Positions 42,511-54,554 are shown, counted from the first letter of the stretch. The stretch is 64,000 nt of DNA from Streptomyces yangpuensis (GCF_001005295.1 NZ_LBMK01000002.1:740527-804526), one strand, 5' to 3'. The notes: generated by a model from the letters alone, not told the origin. Translations and numbers: made by a program.

Positions 42511-43845
42511 GTGCGTGAATATCTGCTGACGCTTTGCGTCACGGTCGCGGTGACCTACCTGCTGACCGGGCCCGTGCGGAAGTTCGCGATCGCGGCCGGG
42601 GCCATGCCGGAGATCCGCGCCCGCGACGTGCACCGCGAGCCGACGCCGCGCCTCGGCGGGATCGCGATGTTCGGCGGCCTGTGCGCGGGCCTGCTGGTCG
42701 CCGACCACCTGCAGAACCTCAACGCGGTCTTCGAGAAGTCGAACGAACCGCGCGCACTGCTCTCCGGCGCCGCCCTGATCTGGCTGATCGGCGTCCTGGA
42801 CGACAAGTTCGAGATCGACGCGCTGATCAAGCTCGGCGCCCAGATGATCTCCGCCGGTGTGATGGTCATGCAGGGTCTGACCATCCTGTGGATCCCGGTG
42901 CCCTTCATCGGCACGGTCCCGCTCACCCAGTGGCAGGGCAACCTGCTCACCGTGGCCCTCGTCGTGATCACCATCAACGCGGTGAACTTCGTGGACGGCC
43001 TCGACGGCCTCGCCGCCGGCATGGTCTGCATCGCCGCCGCGGCGCTCTTCCTGTACGCCTACCGGATCTGGTTCGGCTACGGCATCGAGTCCGCGGCGCC
43101 CGCGACCCTCTTCGCGGCCATCCTGATGGGCATGTGCCTGGGCTTCCTGCCGCACAACATGCACCCCGCCCGGATCTTCATGGGCGACTCCGGCTCGATG
43201 CTGATCGGGCTGGTGCTGGCCGCCGCGGCGATCTCGCTGACGGGCCAGGTGGACCCGGACGCGCTGGCCCTGTTCGCCGGTGGTGAGCGCAACGCGACGC
43301 ACGCGATGCTCCCCGCCTACATCCCGCTGATCCTGCCGCTGACGGTGATCGCCATCCCGATGGCGGACCTGGTGCTGGCCATCGTGCGCCGTACGTGGAA
43401 GGGCCAGTCGCCGTTCGCGGCCGACCGCGGGCACCTGCACCACCGGTTGCTGGAACTCGGCCACTCGCACAGCCGCGCGGTCCTGATCATGTACTTCTGG
43501 TCGGGCCTGATCGCCTTCGGCACCGTGGCCTACTCCGTGCACTCCGCCGCGATGTGGATCGTGCTGGTGATCGCCGTGCTCAGCGCGGTGGGCCTCTTCC
43601 TGCTCCTCCTGCCGCGTTTCACGCCGCGCACCCCGGCCTGGGCCGAGCGGCTGGTCCCGCCGCGCTACCGGCACGCCGCACGGGCGGCGGAAGCAGCCGC
43701 GGAGGCGGCCGCACAGGACGCCTCGGGCGCCGAGCCGCAGCCCGTCAGGCCGATCGCCGCGGGCGTCTCGGGCGTCAACGGAGCGACCGCCGTGGGCCCC
43801 CGTTCGCGCTTCCCCGAGCGGCGTAAGGCTGAATCCACTCGCTGA
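42511..43845 (+). CDS. MraY/WecA/TagO-family undecaprenyl-phosphate GlcNAc-1-P transferase
   Basis: A 444-residue polytopic membrane enzyme (about 11 helices) that transfers a sugar-1-phosphate from UDP-sugar to polyprenyl phosphate. Motifs: REPTPRLGGIAMFGG at the start, GVLDDKFEID (the Mg DDxxD-type site), NAVNFVDGLDGLAAG, FMGDSGSM and the cytoplasmic ADRGHLHHRLLELGHSH, the HIHH type that separates WecA/TagO from MraY. It would start wall glycopolymers such as teichoic or teichuronic acid. The C-terminal 90 residues are an Ala/Pro/Arg-rich tail. GTG start, the nearest start before the first helix, with GGGGCAGCC upstream. atpI follows after a 274-bp gap. Confidence 0.93.
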   Translation: MREYLLTLCVTVAVTYLLTGPVRKFAIAAGAMPEIRARDVHREPTPRLGGIAMFGGLCAGLLVADHLQNLNAVFEKSNEPRALLSGAALIWLIGVLDDKFEIDALIKLGAQMISAGVMVMQGLTILWIPVPFIGTVPLTQWQGNLLTVALVVITINAVNFVDGLDGLAAGMVCIAAAALFLYAYRIWFGYGIESAAPATLFAAILMGMCLGFLPHNMHPARIFMGDSGSMLIGLVLAAAAISLTGQVDPDALALFAGGERNATHAMLPAYIPLILPLTVIAIPMADLVLAIVRRTWKGQSPFAADRGHLHHRLLELGHSHSRAVLIMYFWSGLIAFGTVAYSVHSAAMWIVLVIAVLSAVGLFLLLLPRFTPRTPAWAERLVPPRYRHAARAAEAAAEAAAQDASGAEPQPVRPIAAGVSGVNGATAVGPRSRFPERRKAESTR

Positions 43846-44119
43846 CGGCCGCGGCACATGTCCGACATGGTCGCCCATTAGCAGACAGTCGACCCTCCTG
43901 TCGCGCACACACGCGCAGGGTCACTCTCATGTGTGACAGTCGGCACACCCGGCAGGTAAAGCTCTCATCAAATAGTTTGTGATACCGTTCACTAAACCCG
44001 GCGACAGAGCCGAAGGACCGTAGTGCGACGGTCCCTTGGCCCGAGGTTCTCTCTCGGACCGGGCTTACGCTCGTCCCGTACGAGTCCAGTGCCCCCACCA
44101 CCACGCGGAGCAAACCGCC

Positions 44120-44557
44120 ATGCGGTCAGATGACGTCCGATCCCTTCTGCAAGCCGCCGTGCCCACGGCCATCGCCGGCGCACTCGCCGCGTTGATCAGT
44201 GGGCTTGTCGTCGGCGGCAAGGGTGCGCTCGGAGCCGTCGTCGCGACGCTGGTCGTGATCCTGTTCATGGGCATCGGATTCGTCGTTCTGCAGCGCACGG
44301 CGAAATCGCTTCCGCACCTCTTCCAGGCCATGGGGCTCATGCTCTACACGGCCCAGATCCTGCTGCTTTTCGTCTTTGTCGCAGCGTTCAAGAACACGAC
44401 GCTGTTCAACCCCAAGGCCTTCGCCATCACGCTCGTCGCCACCACCCTGGTGTGGATCGCCGCGCAGACGCGTGCCCACATGAAGGCCAAGATCCTTTAC
44501 GTTGAACCGGACTCGGTGAAGGGCGACAAGCCCGAAAATCCGGGGCCGAAGTCGTGA
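44120..44557 (+). CDS. atpI: ATP synthase protein I-like membrane protein
   Basis: A 145-residue membrane protein with four hydrophobic segments (about residues 15-35, 38-58, 72-93, 100-120) and a charged C-terminus. Its position directly before atpB, size and topology fit AtpI, the weakly conserved first gene of ATP synthase operons, proposed to help assemble the c-ring or import Mg. GGAGC lies about 11 nt before the ATG. The 274-bp gap upstream holds a small hairpin (GGACCGT-AGTGC-GACGGTCC, 44015-44034) and presumably the operon promoter. Confidence 0.85.
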   Translation: MRSDDVRSLLQAAVPTAIAGALAALISGLVVGGKGALGAVVATLVVILFMGIGFVVLQRTAKSLPHLFQAMGLMLYTAQILLLFVFVAAFKNTTLFNPKAFAITLVATTLVWIAAQTRAHMKAKILYVEPDSVKGDKPENPGPKS

Positions 44558-44783
44558 AGGGTAGGGCCGGGATAAGTGGGCGTTCGAGATCCTGCTATCG
44601 TCCGGTGCCAACTGCGGCACTGCGGGCGCGGGCATCTGAGCTGACGCCTGTTCCATCGCGAGGCTCGATGCCTGACTGCCGCCCCACCATCCGTTACACC
44701 AGTCCAGTGCCGAACCGCGGCTGCGCGCCGCGCCGACACAACGAGGTTGCCGTACCTATGCGCCACGCTGAAGGAGCCCTGCG

Positions 44784-45605
44784 GTGAGTGCTGCTGACAT
44801 GACGCTCGCCTTCGAGATCAATTGTCATTTCGAAGACGGCACTGGCTGCGGCTTCCCGGGCCCGACCCTGTACTCGTTCCTGTTCAAGCCGATGTTCGGC
44901 GATGCGGACGGCCTGTACTTCAACAAGACGATGCTCCTGGCCCTGCTGGGCTCGGTCATCATCGTCGCCTTCTTCTGGGCCGCGTTCCGGAAGCCGAAGG
45001 TCGTCCCGGGCAAGCTGCAGATGGTCGCCGAGGCCGGCTACGACTTCGTGCGCCGCGGCATCGTCTACGAAACGCTGGGCAAGAAGGAGGGTGAGAAGTA
45101 CGTCCCCTTCATGGTCGCGACGTTCTTCTTCGTCTGGATGATGAACCTCTGGTCCATCGTCCCGCTCGCCCAGTTCCCGGTGACCGCGGTCATCGCGTAC
45201 CCGGCCGGGCTCGCCCTTGTCATCTACGTCATGTGGATGTCGGTGACCTTCAAGCGCCACGGTTTCGTCGGCGGCTTCAAGAACATCACGGGCTACGACA
45301 AGACGCTCGGCCCGGTTCTGCCGATGGTCATGGTGATCGAGTTCTTCTCGAACGTCCTGGTCCGCCCCTTCACCCACGCGGTCCGACTGTTCGCGAACAT
45401 GTTCGCCGGTCACACCCTGCTGCTGCTCTTCACGATCGCCAGCTGGTACCTGCTGAACGGGATCGGCATCGCCTACGCGGGCGTCTCGTTCGTCATGGTC
45501 ATCGTGATGACCGCCTTCGAGCTCTTCATCCAGGCCGTCCAGGCCTACGTCTTCGTGCTGCTGGCTTGCAGCTTCCTGCAGGGCGCGCTCGCCGAGCACC
45601 ACTGA
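44784..45605 (+). CDS. atpB: ATP synthase Fo subunit a
   Basis: A 273-residue membrane protein forming the proton half-channels against the c-ring. The essential Arg (Arg201) is in RPFTHAVRLFANMFAGH; ELFIQAVQAYVFVLL is the conserved last helix. The N-terminal region has two Cys (CHFEDGTGCGF), typical of Streptomyces. GTG was chosen because AAGGAG lies 7-8 nt upstream; an ATG five codons in is an alternative. Confidence 0.97.
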   Translation: MSAADMTLAFEINCHFEDGTGCGFPGPTLYSFLFKPMFGDADGLYFNKTMLLALLGSVIIVAFFWAAFRKPKVVPGKLQMVAEAGYDFVRRGIVYETLGKKEGEKYVPFMVATFFFVWMMNLWSIVPLAQFPVTAVIAYPAGLALVIYVMWMSVTFKRHGFVGGFKNITGYDKTLGPVLPMVMVIEFFSNVLVRPFTHAVRLFANMFAGHTLLLLFTIASWYLLNGIGIAYAGVSFVMVIVMTAFELFIQAVQAYVFVLLACSFLQGALAEHH

Positions 45606-45685
45606 GCGCAGTCCGCTCCAAGCAATCCCCCCAGTCGTCCGGTGGCCAACCCCCACCGGTCCGTGAAAGAGAAGGAAGAACTGGC

Positions 45686-45913
45686 ATGTCCCAGACCCTT
45701 GCTGCCGTCACCGGTTCCCTCAGCTCCGTTGGCTACGGCCTCGCGGCGATCGGCCCCGGCGTCGGCGTCGGCATCATCTTCGGTAACGGCACCCAGGCGC
45801 TCGCCCGTCAGCCCGAAGCTGCCGGTCTGATCCGCGCCAACCAGATCCTCGGCTTCGCCTTCTGTGAGGCGCTCGCCCTCATCGGTCTGGTCATGCCGTT
45901 CGTCTACGCCTGA
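45686..45913 (+). CDS. atpE: ATP synthase Fo subunit c
   Basis: A 75-residue hairpin of two membrane helices that builds the rotor ring. The Gly-rich first helix is AAIGPGVGVGIIFGNG, the polar loop is ARQPEAAG, and the proton-carrying carboxylate is Glu61 in LGFAFCEALAL. Glu rather than Asp is usual for actinobacteria. GAAGGAAG lies 6 nt before the ATG. Confidence 0.98.
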   Translation: MSQTLAAVTGSLSSVGYGLAAIGPGVGVGIIFGNGTQALARQPEAAGLIRANQILGFAFCEALALIGLVMPFVYA

Positions 45914-45950
45914 CGAACACGACTAGTCCGAATCGACGAAAGGCACTGAT

Positions 45951-46493
45951 GTGAACCTCCTGGTTCTCGCGGCCGAGGAGCCTCAAAACCCCCTCGTTCC
46001 GCCGATCCCCGAGCTCGTCATCGGTCTGATCGCCTTCGTCATCGTCTTCGGTTTCCTCGCGAAGAAGCTCCTCCCGAACATCAACAAGGTTCTGGAAGAG
46101 CGCCGCGAGGCCATTGAGGGCGGTATCGAGAAGGCGGAAGCCGCTCAGACCGAGGCCCAGAGCGTCCTGGAGCAGTACAAGGCCCAGCTCGCCGAAGCCC
46201 GGCACGAGGCCGCGCGCCTGCGCCAGGAAGCGCTGGAGCAGGGCACTGCGCTGAAGGAAGAACTGCGCGCAGAGGGCCAGCGGCAGCGTGAGGAGATCAT
46301 CGCTGCCGGCCACGCCCAGATCGCGGCAGACCGCAAGGCCGCCTCTCAGGCGCTGCGTCAGGACGTGGGCAAGCTCGCCACCGACCTGGCCGGCAAGCTC
46401 GTCGGCGAGTCCCTCGAGGACCACGCCCGGCAGAGCCGCACCATCGACCGCTTCCTCAGCGAGCTTGAGGAGAAGGCCGAGGCGGCCCGATGA
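45951..46493 (+). CDS. atpF: ATP synthase Fo subunit b
   Basis: A 180-residue peripheral stalk subunit: short N-terminus, one membrane helix (about residues 20-40, LVIGLIAFVIVFGFLAKKL) and a long charged helix for the coiled-coil dimer, ending with the delta-binding region. GTG start after GAAAGGCAC. Its TGA overlaps the atpH ATG (ATGA). One separate b gene and a separate delta gene are seen, unlike the fused b-delta of mycobacteria. Confidence 0.97.
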   Translation: MNLLVLAAEEPQNPLVPPIPELVIGLIAFVIVFGFLAKKLLPNINKVLEERREAIEGGIEKAEAAQTEAQSVLEQYKAQLAEARHEAARLRQEALEQGTALKEELRAEGQRQREEIIAAGHAQIAADRKAASQALRQDVGKLATDLAGKLVGESLEDHARQSRTIDRFLSELEEKAEAAR

Positions 46494-47305
46494 ACGGAGC
46501 GAGCCGCGAGGCGCTGGCCTCCGCGCGCGAGCGTCTCGACGCGCTGACGGACAACACGTCCGTCGACGCGGCGAAGCTCGCCGGTGAGCTGGCCGCTGTC
46601 ACCGCGCTGCTCGACCGTGAGGTCTCGCTGCGTCGGGTCATCACGGACCCGGCGCAGTCCGGCGAGGCCAAGGCCGAGCTCGTCGCTCGGCTGCTCGGCG
46701 GTCAGGTCGGCGGGGAGACCCTCGACCTGGTGTCCGGCATGGCCCGGTCCCGCTGGTCGCAGTCCCGCGACCTGGTGGACTCGCTGGAGGAGCTGGCGGC
46801 CACCGCCGACCTCACGGCGGCCCAGCAGGCCGAGGTGCTCGACAACGTCGAGGACGAGATCTTCCGCTTCGGCCGGATCGTGTCCTCGAACACCGAGCTG
46901 CGTGCCGCGCTGACCGACCGCGCGGCGACCACCTCCGCCAAGAGCCAGCTGCTGCGCAGCCTGCTGGGCGGCAAGGTGAGCGCCGTCACCGAGCGCCTGG
47001 TGATCCGTCTTGTCACCCACCCGCGTGGACGTAGCCTGGAAGCGGGACTCGAGTCCCTTTCCAAGCTCGCCGCCGAGCGCCGTGACCGCATGGTCGCCAC
47101 CGTGACCAGCGCGGTTCCGCTCAGCGACGTGCAGAAGCAGCGTCTCGGCGCGGTGCTGGCCAAGCTGTACGGCCGCCAGATGCACCTGAACCTGGACGTG
47201 GACCCCGAGGTCCTCGGCGGGATCTCGGTGCGCGTCGGCGACGAGGTCATCGACGGCACCATCGCGGACCGCCTCGCAGAGGCGTCCCGCCGCATGGCCG
47301 GCTGA
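46490..47305 (+). CDS. atpH: ATP synthase F1 subunit delta
   Basis: A 271-residue delta subunit linking the stalk to F1. It is about 90 residues longer than the E. coli protein because of an N-terminal extension (about residues 1-90), a known actinobacterial feature. The conserved C-terminal part is ATVTSAVPLSDVQKQRLGAV, then GGISVRVGDEVIDGTI. It is coupled to atpF by ATGA. A small hairpin lies in the 128-bp gap before atpA. Confidence 0.96.
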   Translation: MNGASREALASARERLDALTDNTSVDAAKLAGELAAVTALLDREVSLRRVITDPAQSGEAKAELVARLLGGQVGGETLDLVSGMARSRWSQSRDLVDSLEELAATADLTAAQQAEVLDNVEDEIFRFGRIVSSNTELRAALTDRAATTSAKSQLLRSLLGGKVSAVTERLVIRLVTHPRGRSLEAGLESLSKLAAERRDRMVATVTSAVPLSDVQKQRLGAVLAKLYGRQMHLNLDVDPEVLGGISVRVGDEVIDGTIADRLAEASRRMAG

Positions 47306-47371
47306 CCAGCACCACAAGTACAAAGCATTCCTAGCGGCCCGGTTGGGCCGTGCAGAACTTGCAGAAGATTC

Positions 47372-47388
47372 CTGGGGGTCGCCCCCAG
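47372..47388 (+). promoter_or_regulatory. Hairpin in the atpH-atpA gap
   Basis: CTGGGGG-TCG-CCCCCAG, a perfect 7-bp stem with a 3-nt loop, 46 nt before the atpA ATG. It may stabilise or segment the polycistronic mRNA, since atpA needs high translation. Confidence 0.45.
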
Positions 47389-47433
47389 ACCCCTAAGAAG
47401 CTTCAGGCCCAACAAGGAGAGCAGGGAACCCAG

Positions 47434-49029
47434 ATGGCGGAGCTCACGATCCGGCCGGAGGAGATCCGGGACGCACTGGAGAACTTTGTCCAGTCGTACC
47501 AGCCGGACGCGGCCTCGCGCGAGGAGGTCGGAACGGTCAGCGTTGCCGGCGACGGCATCGCGAAGGTGGAGGGCCTGCCCTCCGCCATGGCGAACGAGCT
47601 GCTGAAGTTCGAGGACGGCACCCTCGGTCTCGCCCTCAACCTCGAGGAGCGCGAGATCGGTGCGATCGTCCTCGGCGAGTTCAGCGGTATCGAGGAGGGC
47701 CAGCCGGTGCAGCGCACCGGTGAGGTTCTCTCCGTAGGTGTCGGCGAGGGCTACCTCGGCCGTGTCGTCGACCCGCTCGGCAACCCGATCGACGGCCTCG
47801 GCGAGATCGCGACCGAGGGCCGCCGCGCCCTTGAGCTGCAGGCCCCGGGCGTCATGGTCCGTAAGTCGGTGCACGAGCCCATGCAGACCGGCTACAAGGC
47901 CGTCGACGCGATGGTGCCGATCGGCCGTGGCCAGCGTCAGCTGATCATTGGTGACCGTCAGACCGGCAAGACCGCTCTGGCCGTCGACACGATCATCAAC
48001 CAGCGCGACAACTGGCGCTCGGGCGACGTGAACAAGCAGGTCCGCTGCATCTACGTCGCCATCGGCCAGAAGGGCTCGACCATCGCGTCCGTTCGCGGCG
48101 CCCTGGAAGAGGCCGGCGCCCTCGAGTACACGACGATCGTCGCCGCCCCGGCGTCCGACCCGGCTGGCTTCAAGTACCTGGCGCCGTACACCGGTTCCGC
48201 CATCGGCCAGCACTGGATGTACGCCGGCAAGCACGTCCTGATCATCTTCGACGACCTGTCGAAGCAGGCCGACGCCTACCGCGCCGTGTCGCTGCTGCTG
48301 CGCCGCCCGCCGGGCCGTGAGGCCTACCCGGGTGACGTCTTCTACCTGCACTCCCGTCTGCTGGAGCGCTGCGCGAAGCTGTCCGACGAGATGGGCGCCG
48401 GTTCGATGACCGGTCTGCCGATCGTCGAGACCAAGGCGAACGACGTGTCGGCGTTCATCCCGACCAACGTCATCTCCATCACCGACGGCCAGTGCTTCCT
48501 GGAGTCCGACCTGTTCAACGCGGGCCAGCGCCCGGCGCTGAACGTCGGTATCTCCGTCTCCCGCGTCGGTGGCTCCGCCCAGCACAAGGCCATGAAGCAG
48601 GTTTCGGGTCGTCTCCGCGTCGACCTGGCCCAGTACCGCGAGCTGGAGGCGTTCGCCGCCTTCGGTTCCGACCTGGACGCCGCGTCGAAGGCCTCGCTGG
48701 AGCGCGGCAAGCGCATGGTCGAGCTGCTGAAGCAGGGCCAGTACCAGCCGATGCCCGTCGAGGAGCAGGTCGTCTCCGTCTGGGCCGGCACCACCGGCAA
48801 GATGGACGACGTCCCGGTCGCCGACATCCGTCGCTTCGAGTCGGAGCTGCTGGAGCACCTGCGCCGCGAGCGCAAGGACCTCCTGACCTCCATCGCCGAC
48901 GGCGGCAAGATGTCGGACGACACCCTCGGCTCGATCGCCGACGCCATCGCGGCCTTCAAGCGCCAGTTCGAGACCTCGGACGGCAAGCTCCTGGGCGAGG
49001 ACGTGCCGGCCGTCAACGTCTCCAAGTGA
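47434..49029 (+). CDS. atpA: ATP synthase F1 subunit alpha
   Basis: A 531-residue subunit of the catalytic hexamer, carrying non-catalytic nucleotide sites. P-loop GDRQTGKTA, Walker [13 protein letters not shown], and the Arg finger in the [11 protein letters not shown] region are present. The N-terminal beta-barrel and C-terminal helical domain are full length. AAGGAGAGCAGGG precedes the ATG. The C-terminal extension after residue 510 is typical of Streptomyces. Confidence 0.98.
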   Translation: MAELTIRPEEIRDALENFVQSYQPDAASREEVGTVSVAGDGIAKVEGLPSAMANELLKFEDGTLGLALNLEEREIGAIVLGEFSGIEEGQPVQRTGEVLSVGVGEGYLGRVVDPLGNPIDGLGEIATEGRRALELQAPGVMVRKSVHEPMQTGYKAVDAMVPIGRGQRQLIIGDRQTGKTALAVDTIINQRDNWRSGDVNKQVRCIYVAIGQKGSTIASVRGALEEAGALEYTTIVAAPASDPAGFKYLAPYTGSAIGQHWMYAGKHVLIIFDDLSKQADAYRAVSLLLRRPPGREAYPGDVFYLHSRLLERCAKLSDEMGAGSMTGLPIVETKANDVSAFIPTNVISITDGQCFLESDLFNAGQRPALNVGISVSRVGGSAQHKAMKQVSGRLRVDLAQYRELEAFAAFGSDLDAASKASLERGKRMVELLKQGQYQPMPVEEQVVSVWAGTTGKMDDVPVADIRRFESELLEHLRRERKDLLTSIADGGKMSDDTLGSIADAIAAFKRQFETSDGKLLGEDVPAVNVSK

Positions 49030-49049
49030 CGACGGAAGGGACCTGACTC

Positions 49050-51409
<2,360 letters not shown>

Positions 51410-51478
51410 TCCGGCGCGCTCCGCGAGGAGCGCATCCGGTGAGCAGGCCCCCGGCGAACGCCGGCAGTGTCTGCAAAC

Positions 51479-51509
51479 GGAGAGGGGCGGGTGTGTCCCG
51501 TCCCTCTCC
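51479..51509 (+). terminator. Strong hairpin between atpD and atpC
   Basis: GGAGAGGG (51479-51486) pairs with CCCTCTCC (51502-51509), with an inner CGGG/CCCG pairing. AT-richer sequence (CATTAGAATTTGACCC) follows. It probably attenuates transcription, or protects the 3' end of the atpD message, so that less epsilon is made. A weak promoter for atpC just after it is possible. Confidence 0.65.
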
Positions 51510-51574
51510 CCACGCCCATTAGAATTTGACCCAACACCCGGCCGACCCGCCGGGTGGTGACCCGAGGAGCCACC

Positions 51575-51946
51575 TTGGCTGCTGAGCTGCACGTCGAGCT
51601 GGTCGCGGCGGACCGCAATGTCTGGTCCGGCGAGGCCACCCTTGTTGTCGCCCGCACCACGTCCGGCGACATCGGCGTCATGCCCGGTCACCAGCCGCTT
51701 CTCGGTGTGCTGGAATCGGGCCCGGTGACCATCCGCACCAGCGAGGGCAACACTGTCATCGCCGCGGTGCACGGCGGATTCATCTCGTTCGCGGACAACA
51801 AGCTGTCCCTGCTGGCCGAGATCGCCGAGCTCGCGGACGAGATCGATGTCCAGCGTGCGGAGCGGGCACTGGAGCGCGCGAAGGCGGAGGCCGACGCGGC
51901 CGCCGAGCGTCGCGCGGATGTCCGGCTGCGCGCCGTAACGGGCTGA
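51575..51946 (+). CDS. atpC: ATP synthase F1 subunit epsilon
   Basis: A 123-residue epsilon, the inhibitory and coupling subunit at the foot of the rotor. The beta-sandwich covers residues 1-85 (LVAADRNVWSGEA, VMPGHQPLLGVLESGPV, VHGGFISFADNKLSLLA) and a C-terminal helical hairpin follows, full length unlike some bacteria. Start is TTG, fixed by CGAGGAGCCACC directly upstream; an earlier GTG-like start would put this site in the coding region. Confidence 0.95.
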   Translation: MAAELHVELVAADRNVWSGEATLVVARTTSGDIGVMPGHQPLLGVLESGPVTIRTSEGNTVIAAVHGGFISFADNKLSLLAEIAELADEIDVQRAERALERAKAEADAAAERRADVRLRAVTG

Positions 51947-52003
51947 ACGCCCGTCGGAGTTTCCACCGCTGAGTCCTGGAGGGCGACCTCCGGGGCTCGG
52001 CAA

Positions 52004-52053
52004 CCTCAGCCGCGGTCCGTTCTGGAATTTTCCAGACCGGGTCGCGGCTGAGG
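52004..52053 (+). terminator. Terminator of the atp operon
   Basis: CCTCAGCCGCG (52004-52014) pairs with CGCGGCTGAGG (52043-52053), and inside it TCTGGAA pairs with TTCCAGA (52021-52036). It is a long two-part stem, 58 nt after the atpC stop. Confidence 0.8.
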
Positions 52054-52129
52054 CGATGCAGGTCCTTCCCCGGACTCCGTCTGGGAGGGGCCCCCGTTTC
52101 TCATGCGTATTCGATGAGCGAGGAGGTCG

Positions 52130-52582
52130 GTGAAGATGCTCCTCGCTCTGCTTGTGAGCGGCCTGGTCGTAGCCCTGGTGGTGATCGGGCTGTTCGTCTT
52201 CGGACTGCGCCGCAGACTGATCCAGCGGTCCGGCGGCACCTTCGACTGCAGCATGCGCTGGGGTGTCGCCGAGGAGCCCGACATCTCCGGCAAGGGCTGG
52301 GTGTACGGGGTCGCCCGCTACAGCGGTGACCGGATCGAGTGGTTCCGGGTGTTCTCGTACTCCCCGCGCCCGCGCCGGCTGCTGGAGCGTTCCTCCATCG
52401 AGGTCCTGGCCCGCCGTGCCCCGGAGGGCGAGGAGGAGCTGGCCCTGCTGTCCGACGCCGTCGTGCTCGGCTGTCTCCACCGGGGGACGCGCCTGGAGCT
52501 GGCTATGAGCGAGGACGCGCTGACGGGCTTCCTGGCATGGCTGGAGGCGGCGCCGCCCGGCCAGCGGGTGAACGTCGCCTAG
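52130..52582 (+). CDS. DUF2550 domain-containing membrane protein
   Basis: A 150-residue protein: one N-terminal membrane helix (about residues 4-25) and a cytoplasmic domain starting RRRLIQRSGGTFDCSMRWG, the hallmark of DUF2550, conserved after atpC in actinobacteria including mycobacteria. Function unknown. GGAGG lies 3 nt before the GTG and 9 nt before an in-frame ATG two codons later, so either could be used. The terminator upstream makes it a separate transcript from atp. Confidence 0.9.
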   Translation: MKMLLALLVSGLVVALVVIGLFVFGLRRRLIQRSGGTFDCSMRWGVAEEPDISGKGWVYGVARYSGDRIEWFRVFSYSPRPRRLLERSSIEVLARRAPEGEEELALLSDAVVLGCLHRGTRLELAMSEDALTGFLAWLEAAPPGQRVNVA

Positions 52583-52700
52583 ACACGCCCTGCCTGCTAT
52601 TACCCCGCAGGGGTACACGAGGTCCTACCCCGCAGGGGTACGTGAGGGCATGAAGAAGCCGGGGAGACGGGGGCGGACCCGTCTGCCCGGCTTCCGTCCG

Positions 52701-54554
52701 TTACCGGAGCCCGGTGTGGACCGCGTTGGCGAGCTCGCCGTTCGCGGTGTCGCCGCTGAACTCCCAGTAGAAGGCTCCCCTGAGGCCCTGCTGCTTGGCC
52801 CAGGTCATCTTCCCGGCGATGGTGGCGGGGGTGTCGTAGCTCCACCAGTTGCTGCCGCACTTGGCGTAGGCCGTGCCGGCGACGGTGCCGGTGGCCGGGC
52901 AGCTGTTCTTGAGCACCTTGTAGTCCTCGATGCCCTGCTCGTACGTGCCCGGGGCGGGTCCGGTGGCGGTGCCGCCGGGGGCCGCCTGGGTGACGCCGGT
53001 CCAGCCGCGGCCGTAGAAGCCGATGCCCAGGTTGAGCTTGGAGCCGGGCACGCCCTTGGCCTTGAGCTTGGCGATGGCGTCGGCCGAGTTGAAGCCTGCC
53101 TGCGGGATGCCGGCGTACGAGGTCAGCGGGGAGTGCGGGGCGGTCGGGCCCTGGGCCGCCCAGGCGCCGAAGAAGTCGTAGGTCATGACGTTGTAGAAGT
53201 CGGTGTACTGCGCGGCGCCCGCGTAGTCCGCCTTGTCGATCTTGCCGCCGTCCGAGGCGTCGGCGGTGATGGCGGCGGTGACCAGGTTGTTCGCGCCGAA
53301 GCGGGTCTTCACGGCCTGCATCAGGTTCTTGAAGGCCGCCGGGCCGCTGGTGTCGCAGGACAGGCCGCAGGCGTTCGGGTACTCCCAGTCCAGGTCGATG
53401 CCGTCGAAGACGTCGGCCCAGCGCGGGTCCTCGACCAGGTTGTAGCAGGACTGGGCGAACGCGGCCGGGTTGGCGGCGGCCTGCGGGAAGCCGCCGGACC
53501 AGGTCCAGCCGCCGAAGGACCACAGGATCTTGATGTTCGGGTACGCCTTCTTCAGCTTGCGCAGCTGGTTGAAGTTGCCGCGAAGCGGCTGGTCCCAGGT
53601 GTCGGCGACGCCGTCGACGCTCTGGTCGGCGGTGTAGGCCTTGTCGTAGTCGGCGTAGGCGTCACCGATCGTGCACTGGCCGTTCTGGACGTTGCCGAAG
53701 GCGTAGTTGATGTGCGTGATCTTCGCCGCGGTGCCGGAGGTGACCAGGTTCTTCACGTGGTAGTTGCGTCCGTAGACGCCCCAGTTGGTGAAGTAGCCGA
53801 GCTTGACCTTGTCGCCCGGGTCCGGGGGGATCACCCCGCCGGTCGTGGTGACCGTGGTGGAGCCCGAGGAGGGGCCGGTCTGGTCGACGGTGTCGCGGGC
53901 GGTGACGCTGTAGGTGTACGTGGTGCCCTTGGTCAGGCCCGAGTCGGCGTAGCTGGTGCCGGTGACCGTGGCGACCTTTGCGGAGCCGCGGTAGACGTCG
54001 TAGTTCTTGACGCCCTTGTCGTCCGTGGCCGGGGTCCAGGTCAGGGTCAGCGAGGTGTCGGCGACGTTGCTCGCGGCGGGGGCGCCGGGAGCGGTGGGGG
54101 GATTGTCGCCGGGCTGGCTGCCGCCGTCGCAGGAGGCTCCGTTGATCTTGCAGCCGCTGGGGGCTCCCGAGCCGGAACCGTTGAAGCCGAAGCTGGCGGT
54201 GGCCCCGGGGGCGAGGGTGCCGTTCCAGCCGACGTTCCTGGCGGTCCAGTGGGTGCCCGAGCCCGTCACGGTGGCGTCCCAGGCCGAGGTGACCGAGGTG
54301 CCCGCCGGGTAGTCCCACTCCACGGTCCAGCTGGTGAGCGTGGTGGTGCCGGTGTTCTTCACCACCCACTTGCCCTCGAAGCCGGAACCCCAGTCGGAGA
54401 CCTTGGTGTACGTCGCGGTCGCCGCGGCGGCGGCCTGGGCCGGCCCGGCCAGGGCCACGAGCCCGGTGACGGGGAGGGCGAGCGCGGCGACGACCGCCGC
54501 GACCCTGGTGAAGAACCGGGTGCGCCTGGTGGGGGGTGGGGATGCTGTGCTCAA
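52701..54554 (-). CDS. chiC: Secreted chitinase C (CBM2 - FnIII - GH18)
   Basis: A 617-residue secreted endochitinase. A signal peptide (about residues 1-45, ending GPAQAAAA) precedes a CBM2 cellulose/chitin-binding module (about 48-145, TYTKVSDWGSGFEGKWVV with conserved Trp), a Pro-rich linker, a fibronectin III domain (about 160-245) and a GH18 catalytic domain. The DxxDxDxE motif is DGIDLDWE, around residue 385, with the catalytic Glu last. The order and size match Streptomyces ChiC. TTG start, set by GGAGGAGC 5 nt upstream. Two-component genes like chiS and chiR lie directly upstream on the same strand, and its promoter carries chitin-type direct repeats. Confidence 0.95.
   Translation of the reverse strand: MSTASPPPTRRTRFFTRVAAVVAALALPVTGLVALAGPAQAAAAATATYTKVSDWGSGFEGKWVVKNTGTTTLTSWTVEWDYPAGTSVTSAWDATVTGSGTHWTARNVGWNGTLAPGATASFGFNGSGSGAPSGCKINGASCDGGSQPGDNPPTAPGAPAASNVADTSLTLTWTPATDDKGVKNYDVYRGSAKVATVTGTSYADSGLTKGTTYTYSVTARDTVDQTGPSSGSTTVTTTGGVIPPDPGDKVKLGYFTNWGVYGRNYHVKNLVTSGTAAKITHINYAFGNVQNGQCTIGDAYADYDKAYTADQSVDGVADTWDQPLRGNFNQLRKLKKAYPNIKILWSFGGWTWSGGFPQAAANPAAFAQSCYNLVEDPRWADVFDGIDLDWEYPNACGLSCDTSGPAAFKNLMQAVKTRFGANNLVTAAITADASDGGKIDKADYAGAAQYTDFYNVMTYDFFGAWAAQGPTAPHSPLTSYAGIPQAGFNSADAIAKLKAKGVPGSKLNLGIGFYGRGWTGVTQAAPGGTATGPAPGTYEQGIEDYKVLKNSCPATGTVAGTAYAKCGSNWWSYDTPATIAGKMTWAKQQGLRGAFYWEFSGDTANGELANAVHTGLR

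Noticed and set aside
43846..44119. Extra gene between the TagO-type gene and atpI
   Set aside because: Only low-quality frames; the region holds a small hairpin and presumably the operon promoter.
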